In this document: one piece after another, positions 52,218-62,198 of the stretch
How the letters are laid out: each line of letters starts with the position of its first letter
How positions within the stretch are numbered: position 1 is the first letter of the stretch
Assembly: GCA_016721765.1 (NCBI GenBank)
Contig: JADKHO010000002.1
Coordinates: forward strand, 1,054,001-1,118,000
Direction: 5' to 3'
Source of the DNA: Bacteroidota bacterium
Lineage (GTDB): Bacteria; Bacteroidota; Bacteroidia; UBA4408
DNA length: 64,000 nucleotides
Notes under the pieces: generated by a model
Database searches by the model: none
The model's input: the letters and a program-made list of their open reading frames with translations, nothing else
Told to the model about the DNA's origin: nothing
Made by a program: the position numbers and the translations under genes

Positions 52218-54890
52218 TTAATTTGCTAAATCAATTTTAAAATTTTCCTTTTTTAATAATGTACCGATGTGCCAAATTAGATAAAGCATATCATTGTTGA
52301 TTTTCATATTTTCCTTCCTTTCATCAAAATCATTTACGAAAAAACCGCCAAAAGGATCGATGTACCATTTCTTATTATTTATTAAGAAATGTTCAAGCGG
52401 TTTTCCGGTGGAATAATCCCTCCTTAAAACATTATGTTTAGAGTCAAATTTTTTCTGTATGTATTTAAGATTATAGAATGATATATAAGTTAAATTGCGA
52501 TAAAATGAAGATTCAGATGAGTGAAATGATTCCATTGAAACAGAGAGTTGAGATTTTATTTCTTTGTAGAAGTCATCATGATTCAGATCAGAATTAATGC
52601 TACTATTGGCAAAAAGCCGAGATAAAAAATCTTCAACTTTATTATACGATATTACAATAACTTCCTTATGAGGGGCTGCTTTATTTGAAAGATTATCCAA
52701 GACAGAAAAAGTTTGGTTTTTTAAGCTTTTACACATTTCCTTAAATGCATTCGTTTCTGCAATTATTTCCACAATGCTGAGAATTCTATTAAAGTATTTA
52801 TCCCAATAGGTTCTCAGTTCCGGAATTGGGCACGATAATTCTTCTACTTTAGACTGATCCACTGCTTTAATAATCAAAATCAATCGAAACAATTCTCGGG
52901 TGAAATAATGCTCGTCAAAATACCCGATAGAACTATAAAGGTGTGTACATTGCAACGCATAAGTCCAATGCCAAAAAATATATAAATTAGTGTCTTTTAA
53001 AAAAGTTAAATAATATTTTTTATAATCAATTTCAAAATACGCAAAGCTTATTGCCTTTAAAAATTCATTTAGAAAATTTATCTCCCCTGCCGGTAATTGC
53101 GATAAAGCATTTGCAAATTCAATATTTAAATTTTTAAAATTAGTACTATTTTCAATGCTGTATTGCAATTGTTGTACATTTAGAATTTCCTTAATTAGTG
53201 TTGCAAAAATTAGGGGAACATTTGTAATATGTTCTATGTTATAGTTTACTGCTAACTTATTTGAGACTGTTTCATTTTCGTTGATTGTGGTTATAATTGA
53301 ATTGCCTTTATTATCTCTGAAACATGCACCATAAAATTTAATTATTGAATCAATTGAACTCACTACATTAGTAAGTGAGCTATTGATGTCGAGACTAAAT
53401 TCATTAATATCTTCATAATTGTAATTGTTTAAAATTCGGTCCTCTAAAGCTTCTTGAAAAACATTTACATAAATATTTATTAGTTCCTTTTGAATAATAA
53501 CGGTTTTTAGTGGAATGTAAGTTTTAGAATTTAGTTCACTTGCAAAATTCCCTTTCAGTATTGAATTTTCAGTCTCATTAGATAAATGTTTCAAATCTTC
53601 AATAAACTGTTTTAATAATCTGTATAAGTCAATAAAATAAATAAACAGTATCGGGTCTTCAATACCTAGGTTATAATTGTATATTATTTTATTAATTTTT
53701 TTTCGCGTATTTCGCGACACATTCAATTTTCGCAGGTATATTGCCACTTCCTTGGGTTCCAATATTTTATATGCTGCCAAATATTTAGTAATATCACAAG
53801 GGCCTTCAATTGCTGATTTACTAACTTTATTTAATTCCTTTATAACGTCATCATCAATTGAAAACAATGGCTTTGTTTTAATTTTTCTTATATGTGACAA
53901 AATACTTCCTTTGTTTTTCCGGAGGATTTTAAATAGCTCTTGATTTGATTCAAGGAGTTTCGGCTTTTTTTCGAAAATCAGATAATCCGTTTTACCATTT
54001 TTAAAATAAGCTTTCGTAAATTTCGTATCAAAATCTAAAGGAGAATTTTTCATTGCCTTAGCAAAAAATGGAAAATGCCCCGGTTTTATTTGCCACTCAA
54101 TAGTTGTATTGAAATGTATTTTTGGATTTAATTTTAGATAATTATCATAATTTACACCTAAATAGGAGAATGTTTCGCTAAATAAATGTGCCCCAGTTAA
54201 CTCTCCTAAAGCCCATTGATTGTATAAACTATTTTTCTTTATTTGTTTATTCAAAACTTGATTTTCAATCTTATCAATTGTCAATAAACGAATACGCATC
54301 AAACATTTTGCTAATACATTTGGAGTAACATTGACACATATAATTGTAAATTCCCCCCAATTAAAAGAGTTTATTAATAAATATTTGGATACCCCAGATC
54401 TAATTAATTCACCTTCTACTAGTTTCACACATTCTTCAAACAAAATAGATCCATTGCCAATCAGCAGGCCATTGTTTATTTTTAATTGAATTATTTTAAT
54501 GAATTCTGCATTAGATTCAAAAATAAAAAAAGGAGATTGAGAATTTGAAGTTGTAATTATGCCGCCAGACAGTATCTGATAAGAAACACTTTTTATGTTT
54601 TCATTATTTTTTGTAACAGGTTCAAAAACCCGTTGAGGGAATTTGAAATTATCCACAAAAGAAATAAATGCAATATCAAAATGTGAAAACAAATGAAATT
54701 TACAAGGGGTATATAGTTTTTCGGCTGCTACTATATCTTCAGCTTTTGTATCTGTGTTTAATTTCAAATATTTAATTATATTATCTCTATAATTATTGTA
54801 GAGTAACTTTAAGCTTTCAAAATACTCAGCCTCTTTACCTAAAGGATACTTCGAAAATGCTATATGGATTCCTAAATTAGATAGATTCAT
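52218..54890 (-). CDS. large uncharacterised protein, partner of phosphoesterase
   Basis: This 890-residue protein has no signal peptide, no clear membrane helix and no nucleotide-binding P-loop that I can see. N-terminal features are FHLFSHFDIAFISFVDNFKFPQR (about 66-88) and IKIIQLKINNGLLIGNGSILFEECVKLVEGE...YLLINSFNWGEFTIICV (about 130-185). The centre is helix-rich (about 380-720). The C-terminus has a compact, conserved-looking block, PLEHFLINNKKWYIDPFGGFFVNDFDERKENMKINNDMLYLIWHIG (about 830-880). No family was recognised. It is the first gene of a minus-strand operon with the metallophosphoesterase. The size and pairing resemble sensor/effector modules such as defence systems, but this is only an analogy. 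Confidence 0.7.
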   Translation of the reverse strand: MNLSNLGIHIAFSKYPLGKEAEYFESLKLLYNNYRDNIIKYLKLNTDTKAEDIVAAEKLYTPCKFHLFSHFDIAFISFVDNFKFPQRVFEPVTKNNENIKSVSYQILSGGIITTSNSQSPFFIFESNAEFIKIIQLKINNGLLIGNGSILFEECVKLVEGELIRSGVSKYLLINSFNWGEFTIICVNVTPNVLAKCLMRIRLLTIDKIENQVLNKQIKKNSLYNQWALGELTGAHLFSETFSYLGVNYDNYLKLNPKIHFNTTIEWQIKPGHFPFFAKAMKNSPLDFDTKFTKAYFKNGKTDYLIFEKKPKLLESNQELFKILRKNKGSILSHIRKIKTKPLFSIDDDVIKELNKVSKSAIEGPCDITKYLAAYKILEPKEVAIYLRKLNVSRNTRKKINKIIYNYNLGIEDPILFIYFIDLYRLLKQFIEDLKHLSNETENSILKGNFASELNSKTYIPLKTVIIQKELINIYVNVFQEALEDRILNNYNYEDINEFSLDINSSLTNVVSSIDSIIKFYGACFRDNKGNSIITTINENETVSNKLAVNYNIEHITNVPLIFATLIKEILNVQQLQYSIENSTNFKNLNIEFANALSQLPAGEINFLNEFLKAISFAYFEIDYKKYYLTFLKDTNLYIFWHWTYALQCTHLYSSIGYFDEHYFTRELFRLILIIKAVDQSKVEELSCPIPELRTYWDKYFNRILSIVEIIAETNAFKEMCKSLKNQTFSVLDNLSNKAAPHKEVIVISYNKVEDFLSRLFANSSINSDLNHDDFYKEIKSQLSVSMESFHSSESSFYRNLTYISFYNLKYIQKKFDSKHNVLRRDYSTGKPLEHFLINNKKWYIDPFGGFFVNDFDERKENMKINNDMLYLIWHIGTLLKKENFKIDLAN

Positions 54891-55047
54891 AATTGATAAA
54901 TATTTTGTCCTTTTTAAACTCCATTTACATTTATTTTTTGTAAAAAACAGCTAACACTTTCTTCAATTAAATAACGAGCATTTAATCTCTTGATATGATA
55001 TTTCATAATAAAACCGTGATTATTTTCAAATAACTTTTTTATAAAAC

Positions 55048-55905
55048 CTATTCTTTCATCACTTTCAAACAAGTTATTTTACTATCTGTTTTTATCCTTA
55101 CAAAATATAAGCCCATTGCTCCTTCCAATTGCATTTCAAGCGATGAAATGTTGAAATACTTTGTAGTGCTAAGTTCTTGCCCGAGTGAATTTAATATGCT
55201 TACTTCTGCATATTTTGTTTGCTCTTTTAAATTTATTGTTAACCTGCCAGATGTTGGGTTGGGATAAATGAGGTAATTGGGACCTAAATTTTTATTGTCG
55301 TCAATTCCAACTCCGCCAATAGTATATTTTGCAACAAATGCATCTTGCATTCCAACCGCAATAAGGTTGTTTGCGAAGGGAGGGTTAAAGTCAAGAGTAT
55401 CCGCTAAACCACCAGTTACATAGAGGGATGTTTCGAATTTATCGAACATGGTTGCAGCAACGAAATTATACACCTGACTTTTTCCCATCACTTTTATGGA
55501 TAAGAAAATACCACCCGAATCCAATTTTAAAATAAATATTTGGGGATAGCCAAAGTCTGCAGTATAATTAATCGTGCCAATCCCAGAATCAAAATCAGTC
55601 GTTCCTTCAAATCCACCGGTAGCATAAAGGTTTCCCGAAACATCAGTTAACAATGATTTCCAAAAAACTTCACCATGATCCGTTACATACTGAAGGTTTC
55701 TTATATAGTTTCCTGCAGAATCCAATTTTAACAAAAATCCATTAGCATTACCAAGCGTTTGTGTAAAATTATTAGCAGCTGCACCTGGATTAAAGTCAAC
55801 TGAACCTGAAAAACTGCCTGAAAGCAAAAAATTTCCAAATCTATCTATGGTCGATTTTGAGAAACTAAATTTGTACTTCCTGTCGCCGCAATTTTGCCTG
55901 CCCAA
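55048..55905 (-). pseudogene. broken T9SS beta-propeller protein, C-terminal piece
   Basis: This is the last part of a gene that originally ran from 56769 to 55048. Real coding sense begins near 55858 with KSTIDRFGNFLLSGSFSGSVDFNPG; the first ~15 codons of the 55905 frame are out-of-frame reading. It carries SBBP-like repeats and a T9SS sorting domain (LIYPNPTSGRLTINLKE...GAMGLYFVRIKTDSKITCLKV). It joins the previous piece if one T is added to the T4 run at 55855-55858 (forward strand). It has no signal peptide of its own. Confidence 0.75.
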
Positions 55906-56375
55906 ATAAAATTCCCGGCTGTATCTAATTTTTCTATAAAATTATTCACTGTGCCAGTTGCAGTTAAATTAAAAACCCCGGCACCCGGATCAAAATCTAT
56001 TTGATTTTCAAAAGCACCGGTGAGCCAGATGCGGTTACTTTTATCTATAACTATTGTTGTAGTGTAATCCCATCCGGTACTTCCAAATCGGTGAGCCCAT
56101 TTAAAAATACCATTAGAGTTTAATTTTAAAACGTAAATATCATTATTGCCCGAGGAAACCAAATTATAAATTCCGGTATCCGGATCAAAATCAATTGTAT
56201 TTGTAAAACCACCGGAAAGGAAAACATTATTGCTCTTATCAAGCGCCATTATCATCATAAAATTATCATCAGAATTACCGAAATTTTTAGCCCAGATAAA
56301 AGCGCCATTTGAATCCCATTTGCAAACAAAAAAATCAGAATTCCCATTAGATGTCAGGTGATAGCTACTTGTATC
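55845..56375 (-). pseudogene. broken T9SS beta-propeller protein, middle piece
   Basis: The frame reads SYHLTSNGNSDFFVCKWDSNGAFIWAKNFGNSDDNFMMIMALDKSNNVFLSGGFTNTIDFDPD... and continues to WAGKIAATGSTNLVSQ. These are typical 'DFDPg...W' propeller repeats. A start at 56258 (ATG in MMIMALD) is internal, because coding sense extends upstream to about 56375. A missing base at 56377 (GATCGG should read GATCCGG on the coding strand) separates it from the first piece. Confidence 0.7.
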
Positions 56376-56769
56376 CGATCAAAATCAGCTGTTCCCTTAA
56401 AAATCCGCTAATTAGAAGATTTCCGGCTGTATCCAATATAAAAGCCCTTATTCCAACAATACCTGTTCCTTCAATTTTCTTAGCCCAAATGAAATTACCC
56501 AAAGGATCGAGTTTGGTAACAAACAAATCGCTCAAACCAAATGGCGCAATCATATTGTAAATCCCCGCACCTGGATCAAAATCAACAGTGCTTGTGAAAT
56601 TTCCGGCAATTAAAATATTACCAGATTGATCCATTGCTAGAGCATTACCGGCCTCATTAGTTGCCCCACCAAAACTTTTAGCCCATTGAAAGGTTTGTGC
56701 AAATGTGTTAGTGCAAACACCTACTGTAAAAATTATTATTGTTACTAATTTTTTAAGGTTTGTTTTCAT
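56365..56769 (-). pseudogene. broken T9SS beta-propeller protein, N-terminal piece with signal peptide
   Basis: This piece has the true start and signal peptide (MKTNLKKLVTIIIFTVGVCTNTFA-Q, 1-24), then the first SBBP-like repeats (SGNILIAGNFTSTVDFDPGAGIYN...). Sense is lost after LLISGF, near 56403, where the forward A5 run at 56399-56403 should be A6. The corrected frame reads FFKGTADFDPDTSSYHLTS into the next piece. With three corrections the whole gene gives a ~570-residue protein like the one at 36592-38391. Three separate one-base losses in one gene suggest decay or assembly error. Confidence 0.75.
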
Positions 56770-57031
56770 AATTGGATAAGGATTTTGTTAGTTAATTAAT
56801 TTAATTGTAAAAAATGGGATGAATAAGCACTAAAGCAATTTAACTTAATTGCAAATATGTTTTTTCTTAAATCAATAATTAGTCTTATTGTTGCGACATA
56901 ATTTGTGTTACTCAATTTCAAAAAATAAATTCCCATTGCAACATTTCAAACATCAATAGTAAGTTGCTGCTTAACCGAAAAACGAACATACTTTTGAGCA
57001 TACAATTTTTGACTATGCATATTGTCTATTA

Positions 57032-57789
57032 TTATTCAATTATGACTTTTTGCATCACAACCCCTTCATTATACACCAACTGCAAAATATAAATTCCTTC
57101 GGTATAACTGCTTAGATTAAGCAGTATCCTATCTGTATTTTTTAAATTTAAAATTTCCTTTGTATACACTTCTTTGCCATTTATATTTAACATTTTTAAG
57201 CGTACATTGCCTTTAATTGTTCCATCAATTTTAATGGTTAATTGTTGGCTTGCAGGGTTGGGGTATGCTATTATTTTTATTTCTTTGGTTTCTATTTCTT
57301 TCACTTTGTTGAACAAATCAATCGTAACAAAATAATCTTCCAATTCCCCGAAGGTTGAAAATGTACACGCGGCCCAAGAGAAATTATTGCCCGGAAGTGA
57401 ATGACTTCTAATACGTAAACCTGTTATACCGAGGAGTGCATTTGAAGGGACCAAAAATGTAGTGGTATCCGGAACATACGCTATCGTTTGGTTAGGAAAA
57501 TGAATGTACTCTCCAGTAGTAAAAGTGCCTGAATGATCATAATCAATCCATGCAGAGACATTTGTGTTGGATTTAGAACAGGTAACTAAAAGCTTGTAGC
57601 TTGATAATTGGCTAACAACACCTGTTGTATTTAGCGATGCTTCAAATATACTTTGGTTGCTTCCACTTTGCAGATTACATAATGTATCTGAATTATTGAG
57701 TGCAGTTCCAACTAGTTCAGTTTTAAGAATAAAATCAGAAGCAGCACAGGAACTGCCTCCAAGGTTATTGTAACAATAACACAGGTAAC
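57032..57789 (-). pseudogene. broken T9SS GEVED protein, C-terminal piece
   Basis: This continuous frame reads CYCYNNLGGSSCAASDFILKTELVGTALNNS...AWIDYDHSGTFTTGEYIHFPNQTIAYVPDTTTFLVPSNALLGITGLRIRS...GELEDYFVTID, a full GEVED domain. A T9SS sorting domain follows (IIAYPNPASQQLTIKIDG...YTEGIYILQLVYNEGVVMQKVIIE). A start near 57454 is internal. The preceding piece joins it when one base is added to the T6 run at 57790-57795 (forward strand), giving YYKKSYLCYCYNNLGG. Confidence 0.75.
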
Positions 57790-58539
57790 TTTTTTATAGT
57801 ATACTTTTAAAATGTTGGAGTAGGCATCAATTCCACTACAATTCAAAACACATCTGTAATAAATTGTGTCGGCTAAATGCGTTGGAGTAATATTTGGATT
57901 AGTGTTATTCGCTGTCGGCAGCCAGTTTATTGCATCCAAAGAATATTGCCAATTGTAGGTTTGCCCTAAACCAGTTGAACTGCCTAAGAGTGAAATAATG
58001 GCATTATCGCTTGCACAAAGATTGTTTTTGTTTATTGTTACAAAACCAGCGGTTGGTGGGCTAACACAGGGCAATTGAGACCCTATGGTAAAAATAAAAT
58101 CGCATCCAAACCAAGCTGATTTTGAGGTACATGAACCGGAAGCTGTAATAACTTCGGTTCTAGACTCACTGGTCATAAACCTAAACTCTGTAAATCCATT
58201 AAAAGCCAAGCTTGGAATGGTAAATGAAATATTATGCGAAACAAAAGGCATCAAGCTATCCGTTAGCAAGATGAATTCTGCTGATGACAAGAGACCATCG
58301 TGATTATAATCTGCCCAGATACTTGGATAATATGCCTTAATACCTGGCGTAAAATTTAAAACGTAACTCAATCCTTGAATTAAATTAGCAGTATTGGAAT
58401 CAATAGGATCAAAACAAGTACTGTTATTAGATACTGAGCCACTGAACTGACAATCATAATATTTTGAATTAGTGGAATTAAAATTAAAACTAGTTCCAAT
58501 AATCTTTATATCGTTAAAGGGGAGAAGTATTACCTGCAA
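57712..58539 (-). pseudogene. broken T9SS GEVED protein, middle piece
   Basis: This frame begins in coding sense at PFNDIKIIGTSFNFNSTNSKYYDCQFSGS and holds a degenerate GEVED-like sandwich (SIWADYNHDGLLSSAEFILL...). An Ig-like unit follows (YNWQYSLDAINWLPT...YYRCVLNC). It loses sense at VTCVIVTIT, near 57790. The few codons before PFNDI and after YYKK are out of frame, so the 58539 start is not a real start. Confidence 0.7.
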
Positions 58540-59776
58540 ATTTACAGGTGGCAGTCGACCCTTTGCATAAACTGCATAAATAAGCTTGCTTTTGAGTTAC
58601 CTTTACAAATTCAGATGTATCAGAACTTCCGGACGAACAACTTACAATACAGCGATAATATTTTGTTGCGCTTTGATTCACAACCATAAATCGATTAATT
58701 TTTCCACTAATCGGCGACCATAGAAGGGTGTCATTTGAGGATTCCCATTTATAACTTATTCCTGCACCATAATCATTTCCAACAAGTGAAATGGTATCGT
58801 TATCAGAAGGACATACATATTTTAAATTGGAAATAGCAACTCCTGCATTGGGTGTACCAGCACAAACTGACCCGGGGCTTAAGGTAAAACGCAATCCATT
58901 TGAAGGTTTAACAGTTGGAGAAAGATTGCATTTCGCAGGTGTTCCTAAAAAAACCTGAGTTGAATCCCAGCTTGAATCAGCTTGGCACATTAAGCCATTA
59001 AATTGTCCCAACCCTTTTATTCCAACTTCAATTCCAAGTGAATCTGATATGCCATAATGATTAGTCATTGGTCCATAGTGAAATTGAATGGAATTGGTTC
59101 CTTCATTTAGTGTAAGCTGAAAATTTACTTTATAAAATTCGCCTGCATTCCAAGAGTGGAATAAATTAAATTTTTCCCATTGAATAATGAGTTTACGGGA
59201 AGGCGAAGTTCCCGATAACAAATACCTTAATCTTCCGACTCCTGATGCCTGCGGCACTAATTCCCAAGTAGATAGATCGATTCGAAAAATGGAGATAATA
59301 TTTGTTGCACAACTTATCGCAGACAGTGCCATGGTAGAATACATATAATTTATACTTGTAAAACCACCACAGGTACTAATAGATTGTCCGCTATTCCCCA
59401 ATTTTATCCAACCATCACTACCAATAATAAATCTGTCGAACGTATTCCCATCAAAAACAAAATTAAATCCGATAGGAAAACCAGGTAAAGGGGCGGAATT
59501 TGAAGACCCATTAAGGTTCGCCAAATTGCCAAAAAAATAGCTACTATATGGACCTACTGGTGATGAGGATTGAGTAGGTCCCAACGCTGTGCCCCCAGTA
59601 ATGGTTATGTATGTTGCTGTATCCTTAGTGAAAACATAACTGCCCAATTGTGCATTGGAAAAATTTGCTTGAAAAACGCCAATTAACAAAAATAAGAGAA
59701 AGCGCGGGCGGATTTTTTTCAAGGTCAATATTTTTTTATGTAAAGAAATAAATTTAGTAAAAGGCATTACTATCAA
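58514..59776 (-). pseudogene. broken T9SS GEVED protein, N-terminal piece with signal sequence
   Basis: The true start is at or near 59776. An N-terminal hydrophobic segment (about 23-40, ending SNA-Q) serves as the signal peptide; a later start is possible. The first domain (about 45-300, FDRFIIGSDGWIKLGNSG, KLIIQWEKFNLF, FHYGPMTN) matches the first domain of the protein starting at 38503. An Ig-like unit ends in CSSGSSDTSEFVKV. Sense ends at CKFAGNTSP, where the G4 run at 58519-58522 (forward) should be G3. Corrected, the gene is 59776-57032, about 915 residues. Palindrome copy 4 lies 112 bases upstream. Confidence 0.8.
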
Positions 59777-59888
59777 AATTAAAAATAATTTCAGATTAAA
59801 CTACTTCTATTCATTTTTAGTATCGTCTATAAAAATGATGAAGGTTAAAATTTAATTTCGGCAATTTAAAGTGAATTACTTAATAATT

Positions 59889-59910
59889 TACCCCGTATTT
59901 TTACGGGGTA
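59889..59910. promoter_or_regulatory. perfect palindrome, copy 4
   Basis: Nine-base arms TACCCCGTA / TACGGGGTA surround TTTT. It lies 112 bases upstream of the minus-strand T9SS cargo gene and 46 bases before a RAYT transposase remnant. Either neighbour could explain it: an operator for the cargo gene or a REP tied to the transposase. Confidence 0.75.
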
Positions 59911-59956
59911 TGCAGATAAACTAGACCAATCTTGTACATTCCAACTACCATTTGCA

Positions 59957-60225
59957 AAGTTGGAAGATATTATGCGTGACATGAAAAAAATCACCTCCTT
60001 TAAACTACTGGGAGCCATTCTTGAAAATCCTAAAGAAAGCCGGAGAGAATGGTTGTTAAAATGTTTGAAGAAAATGGAAGAAGAAATTCTAATAATACCA
60101 AGAACCAGTTTTGGCAACAAGATAATAATCCTGTAGAACTATCAACCAATGAAAGGATGGAACAGCGACTTAATTATTTACACAATAATCCTGTAACTAA
60201 AAGACCAGTAAAGGCTACTACGTGA
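59957..60225 (+). pseudogene. REP-associated tyrosine transposase (RAYT, Y1_Tnp/IS200-like) remnant
   Basis: The C-terminal half of the family is recognisable. LEDIMRDMKKITSFKLLGAILENPKESRREWLLK is in one frame; MFEENGRRNSNNTKNQFWQQDNNPVELSTNERMEQRLNYLHNNPVTKRP is in the next. One missing base in the A4 run at 60058-60061 causes the shift. The N-terminal half with the HUH nuclease motif is absent, so it cannot be active. RAYTs move or maintain REP palindromes, which makes the palindrome 46 bases upstream worth noting. Confidence 0.8.
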
Positions 60226-60243
60226 TAAAAATAAAGATGATAA

Positions 60244-60870
60244 TTAAGGTTTTTTTGAAACGGTTTTTAATGTTTTTGTTTTCATTAGGCTGTCTTGTTG
60301 CGATTGTTGCTTTTGAAAAGAAACATAGTTCTGAATTGAATTTAAAATCATTTTTTGGGTTGAATCTAATCGCTGCAAGCCCGATTTTAATATCTCATCT
60401 TGTACATGGTCTTCTTGTGATTTTTTAGCTACATCGTAACCGAATGCCACATACAACAAATTAACAAGCACAAAGAACATCATTAGTAAGGAAAACCCAA
60501 CCTGAATTTTGTTTGTTTTTACGGTATTTATATTAGCATCAATGCCAGTTTGTTCCAATGTTGCGGTTCTTTCCTCATCCCGCAGCTGTCTGTTCCTATA
60601 ATTAGCCCACCCTCCTATTCTTTTAACAACTGAATATTTATTTGTAAACTCATACTTATTGTTTGAGAAAGTATAAAGCCCCTGCCTAACAAATAACTTC
60701 AAAAGCCAATCAACAAAATTTTCATCTTCCAAAATATATCTTCTGAACGCATCATTTTCATCATTTGGGAAAATCTCTTTTGTAATACCGTAAAGAAACA
60801 TTTCTGTTAGCTCATCTTCATTCATTTTTTGAAGACGGTCTTCCATTGCCTGATTGTAATCCTTTCTCAT
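60244..60870 (-). CDS. single-pass membrane protein of unknown function
   Basis: This 208-residue protein has an acidic, helical N-terminal cytoplasmic part (1-120). One transmembrane helix follows at about 122-144 (IQVGFSLLMMFFVLVNLLYVAFGY), then a Gln/Lys-rich tail with coiled-coil character. There is no signal peptide. No family was recognised. It lies about 70 bases after the DUF2442-like gene on the same strand. Its 3' end is 18 bases from the RAYT remnant, so insertion may have happened here. Confidence 0.6.
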   Translation of the reverse strand: MRKDYNQAMEDRLQKMNEDELTEMFLYGITKEIFPNDENDAFRRYILEDENFVDWLLKLFVRQGLYTFSNNKYEFTNKYSVVKRIGGWANYRNRQLRDEERTATLEQTGIDANINTVKTNKIQVGFSLLMMFFVLVNLLYVAFGYDVAKKSQEDHVQDEILKSGLQRLDSTQKMILNSIQNYVSFQKQQSQQDSLMKTKTLKTVSKKP

Positions 60871-60938
60871 TATGAAGCACGTATTTCAGCAAATATATCA
60901 AAGTTTAATTTTCAACACGTCACTACCAGAAGTCGAAA

Positions 60939-61415
60939 TTAATACGAAACAAAATCCCATCTATACAGGTCATCTGCTTTAATATCAAGGACAAATTCAT
61001 CCCAGTAAAGTTCATCATGGTCTACTGCTACTTTTTTAAACTCTTCTATGTTCTGTAAAGGTTCAAATTTTTCATACTTAGGACTGAATACAAATCTCTC
61101 GAAGTCTAAATTCCGTTCTACATCGTTATCAAAGGTTATTCTTAGCTTGTAACCGTATAAATAACTCACTTTGACAACTCGGTGTTTAGGAAGCTTTTCA
61201 GTCCATCCAAAACCGATACAATTATTTATAAAAGCCTCTCTTCTAAGTATTCTTCCCATTCTATCCATATACTTTATATGCTCCTCTTTTTCCTTAATAA
61301 ATTCAGCAGTTATCTTGGCACTTGGAGGATTCCATTTATCCCAATATGAGTTCATTAATTCGATACTTTCTGGACATCTTGTCGAAACTGTATAATGTGT
61401 TTTTGATTGTTTCAT
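60939..61415 (-). CDS. DUF2442-like protein
   Basis: In this 158-residue protein, residues about 77-155 (HRVVKVSYLYGYKLRITFDNDVERNLDFERFVFSPKYEKFEPLQNIEEFKKVAVDHDELYWDEFVLDIKADDLY) follow the DUF2442 pattern: a 'v..Y.L.i.F.dG..r..Dl' strand pair and a closing 'i.W....Di..d.LY'. DUF2442 proteins are small and often sit beside toxin-antitoxin-like genes; their function is unclear. The N-terminal ~70 residues are a charged extension with no match. No DUF4160 partner, the common neighbour of this family, is visible. Confidence 0.7.
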   Translation of the reverse strand: MKQSKTHYTVSTRCPESIELMNSYWDKWNPPSAKITAEFIKEKEEHIKYMDRMGRILRREAFINNCIGFGWTEKLPKHRVVKVSYLYGYKLRITFDNDVERNLDFERFVFSPKYEKFEPLQNIEEFKKVAVDHDELYWDEFVLDIKADDLYRWDFVSY

Positions 61416-61469
61416 TTGAGAAATAGTTAACTACTTTAGTGCTTGATTATTCTGTCAAATATTAGATAA

Positions 61470-61690
61470 GTGGATAAAGTAAAAATAACCTTCTTTGGTG
61501 TTGGATGCAAAATTGCAATCGGAAAGTTTTCCACCGAGCAATGGGTGAAATTTCATAAGGCGGCAAAATCTTTGCTGCTCCTTTATCCGAAGCAATTTTC
61601 GATAGTGCATATTTTATTGAATTGGCTGACTGAAAATATAAGCGGTGGTTTGATGACGGAAGGTCCATCTCCCATTTTTTGCTCCAACCT
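61470..61690 (+). pseudogene. decayed small ORF
   Basis: The ATG frame reads MDKVKITFFGVGCKIAIGKFSTEQWVKFHKAA, which looks like real coding sequence. The sense then moves to another frame (KIFAAPLSEAIFDSAYFIELAD), hits TGA and goes on as KYKRWFDDGRS. The TGA replaces a codon where CGA (Arg) would fit. The whole looks like the start of a conserved protein of unknown function that has lost its frame. Evidence is limited to the protein-like look of both parts. Confidence 0.35.
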
Positions 61691-61715
61691 GTTTTATTGC
61701 AATTTATTCTTATGA

Positions 61716-62198
61716 AAGTGCCATATTATCCGGGTATTTTATATAAAATTAAAACCGCTGAAAATCGCTTTTAATCAATTAAAAACAATTAGCTCCGCTT
61801 AAAAAAGCTTAATTCCTATTTTTCATATTCCTAAAGAGCAGCAATTAATTGGATTTTTTTTTATAAAATAAGTAATATGAATTTCCATATTACTTAATAC
61901 TACCGGCATATAGTGTTATCAGTATTTCCCATATAATTTTTACGTACTGGATTTAAACCTGAAATTAAATATGCTATTTAGTTTATGCTTTGCATAAATT
62001 TAATTAACGATTTATATTGTTTTATTTTAGTTGATATCCCTTTAAAAAATTATCCATCCAGGATTATTTATCCTTAAATTTAAACCTGCACCTGAAACAA
62101 TTCCTAAACTAATTGATTGGGTTCGTTCATAATTGTATTAAAAAAAAGAACACATCGGATTTCCATTAAAATTATACATTTACAGGCAACCGAATCAA
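61716..62198. other. AT-rich gap, nothing recognised
   Basis: This ~480-base, very AT-rich stretch has many in-frame stops in all frames. It must hold the promoter of the HNH gene, but I could not identify a convincing -33/-7 pair. Confidence 0.4.
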
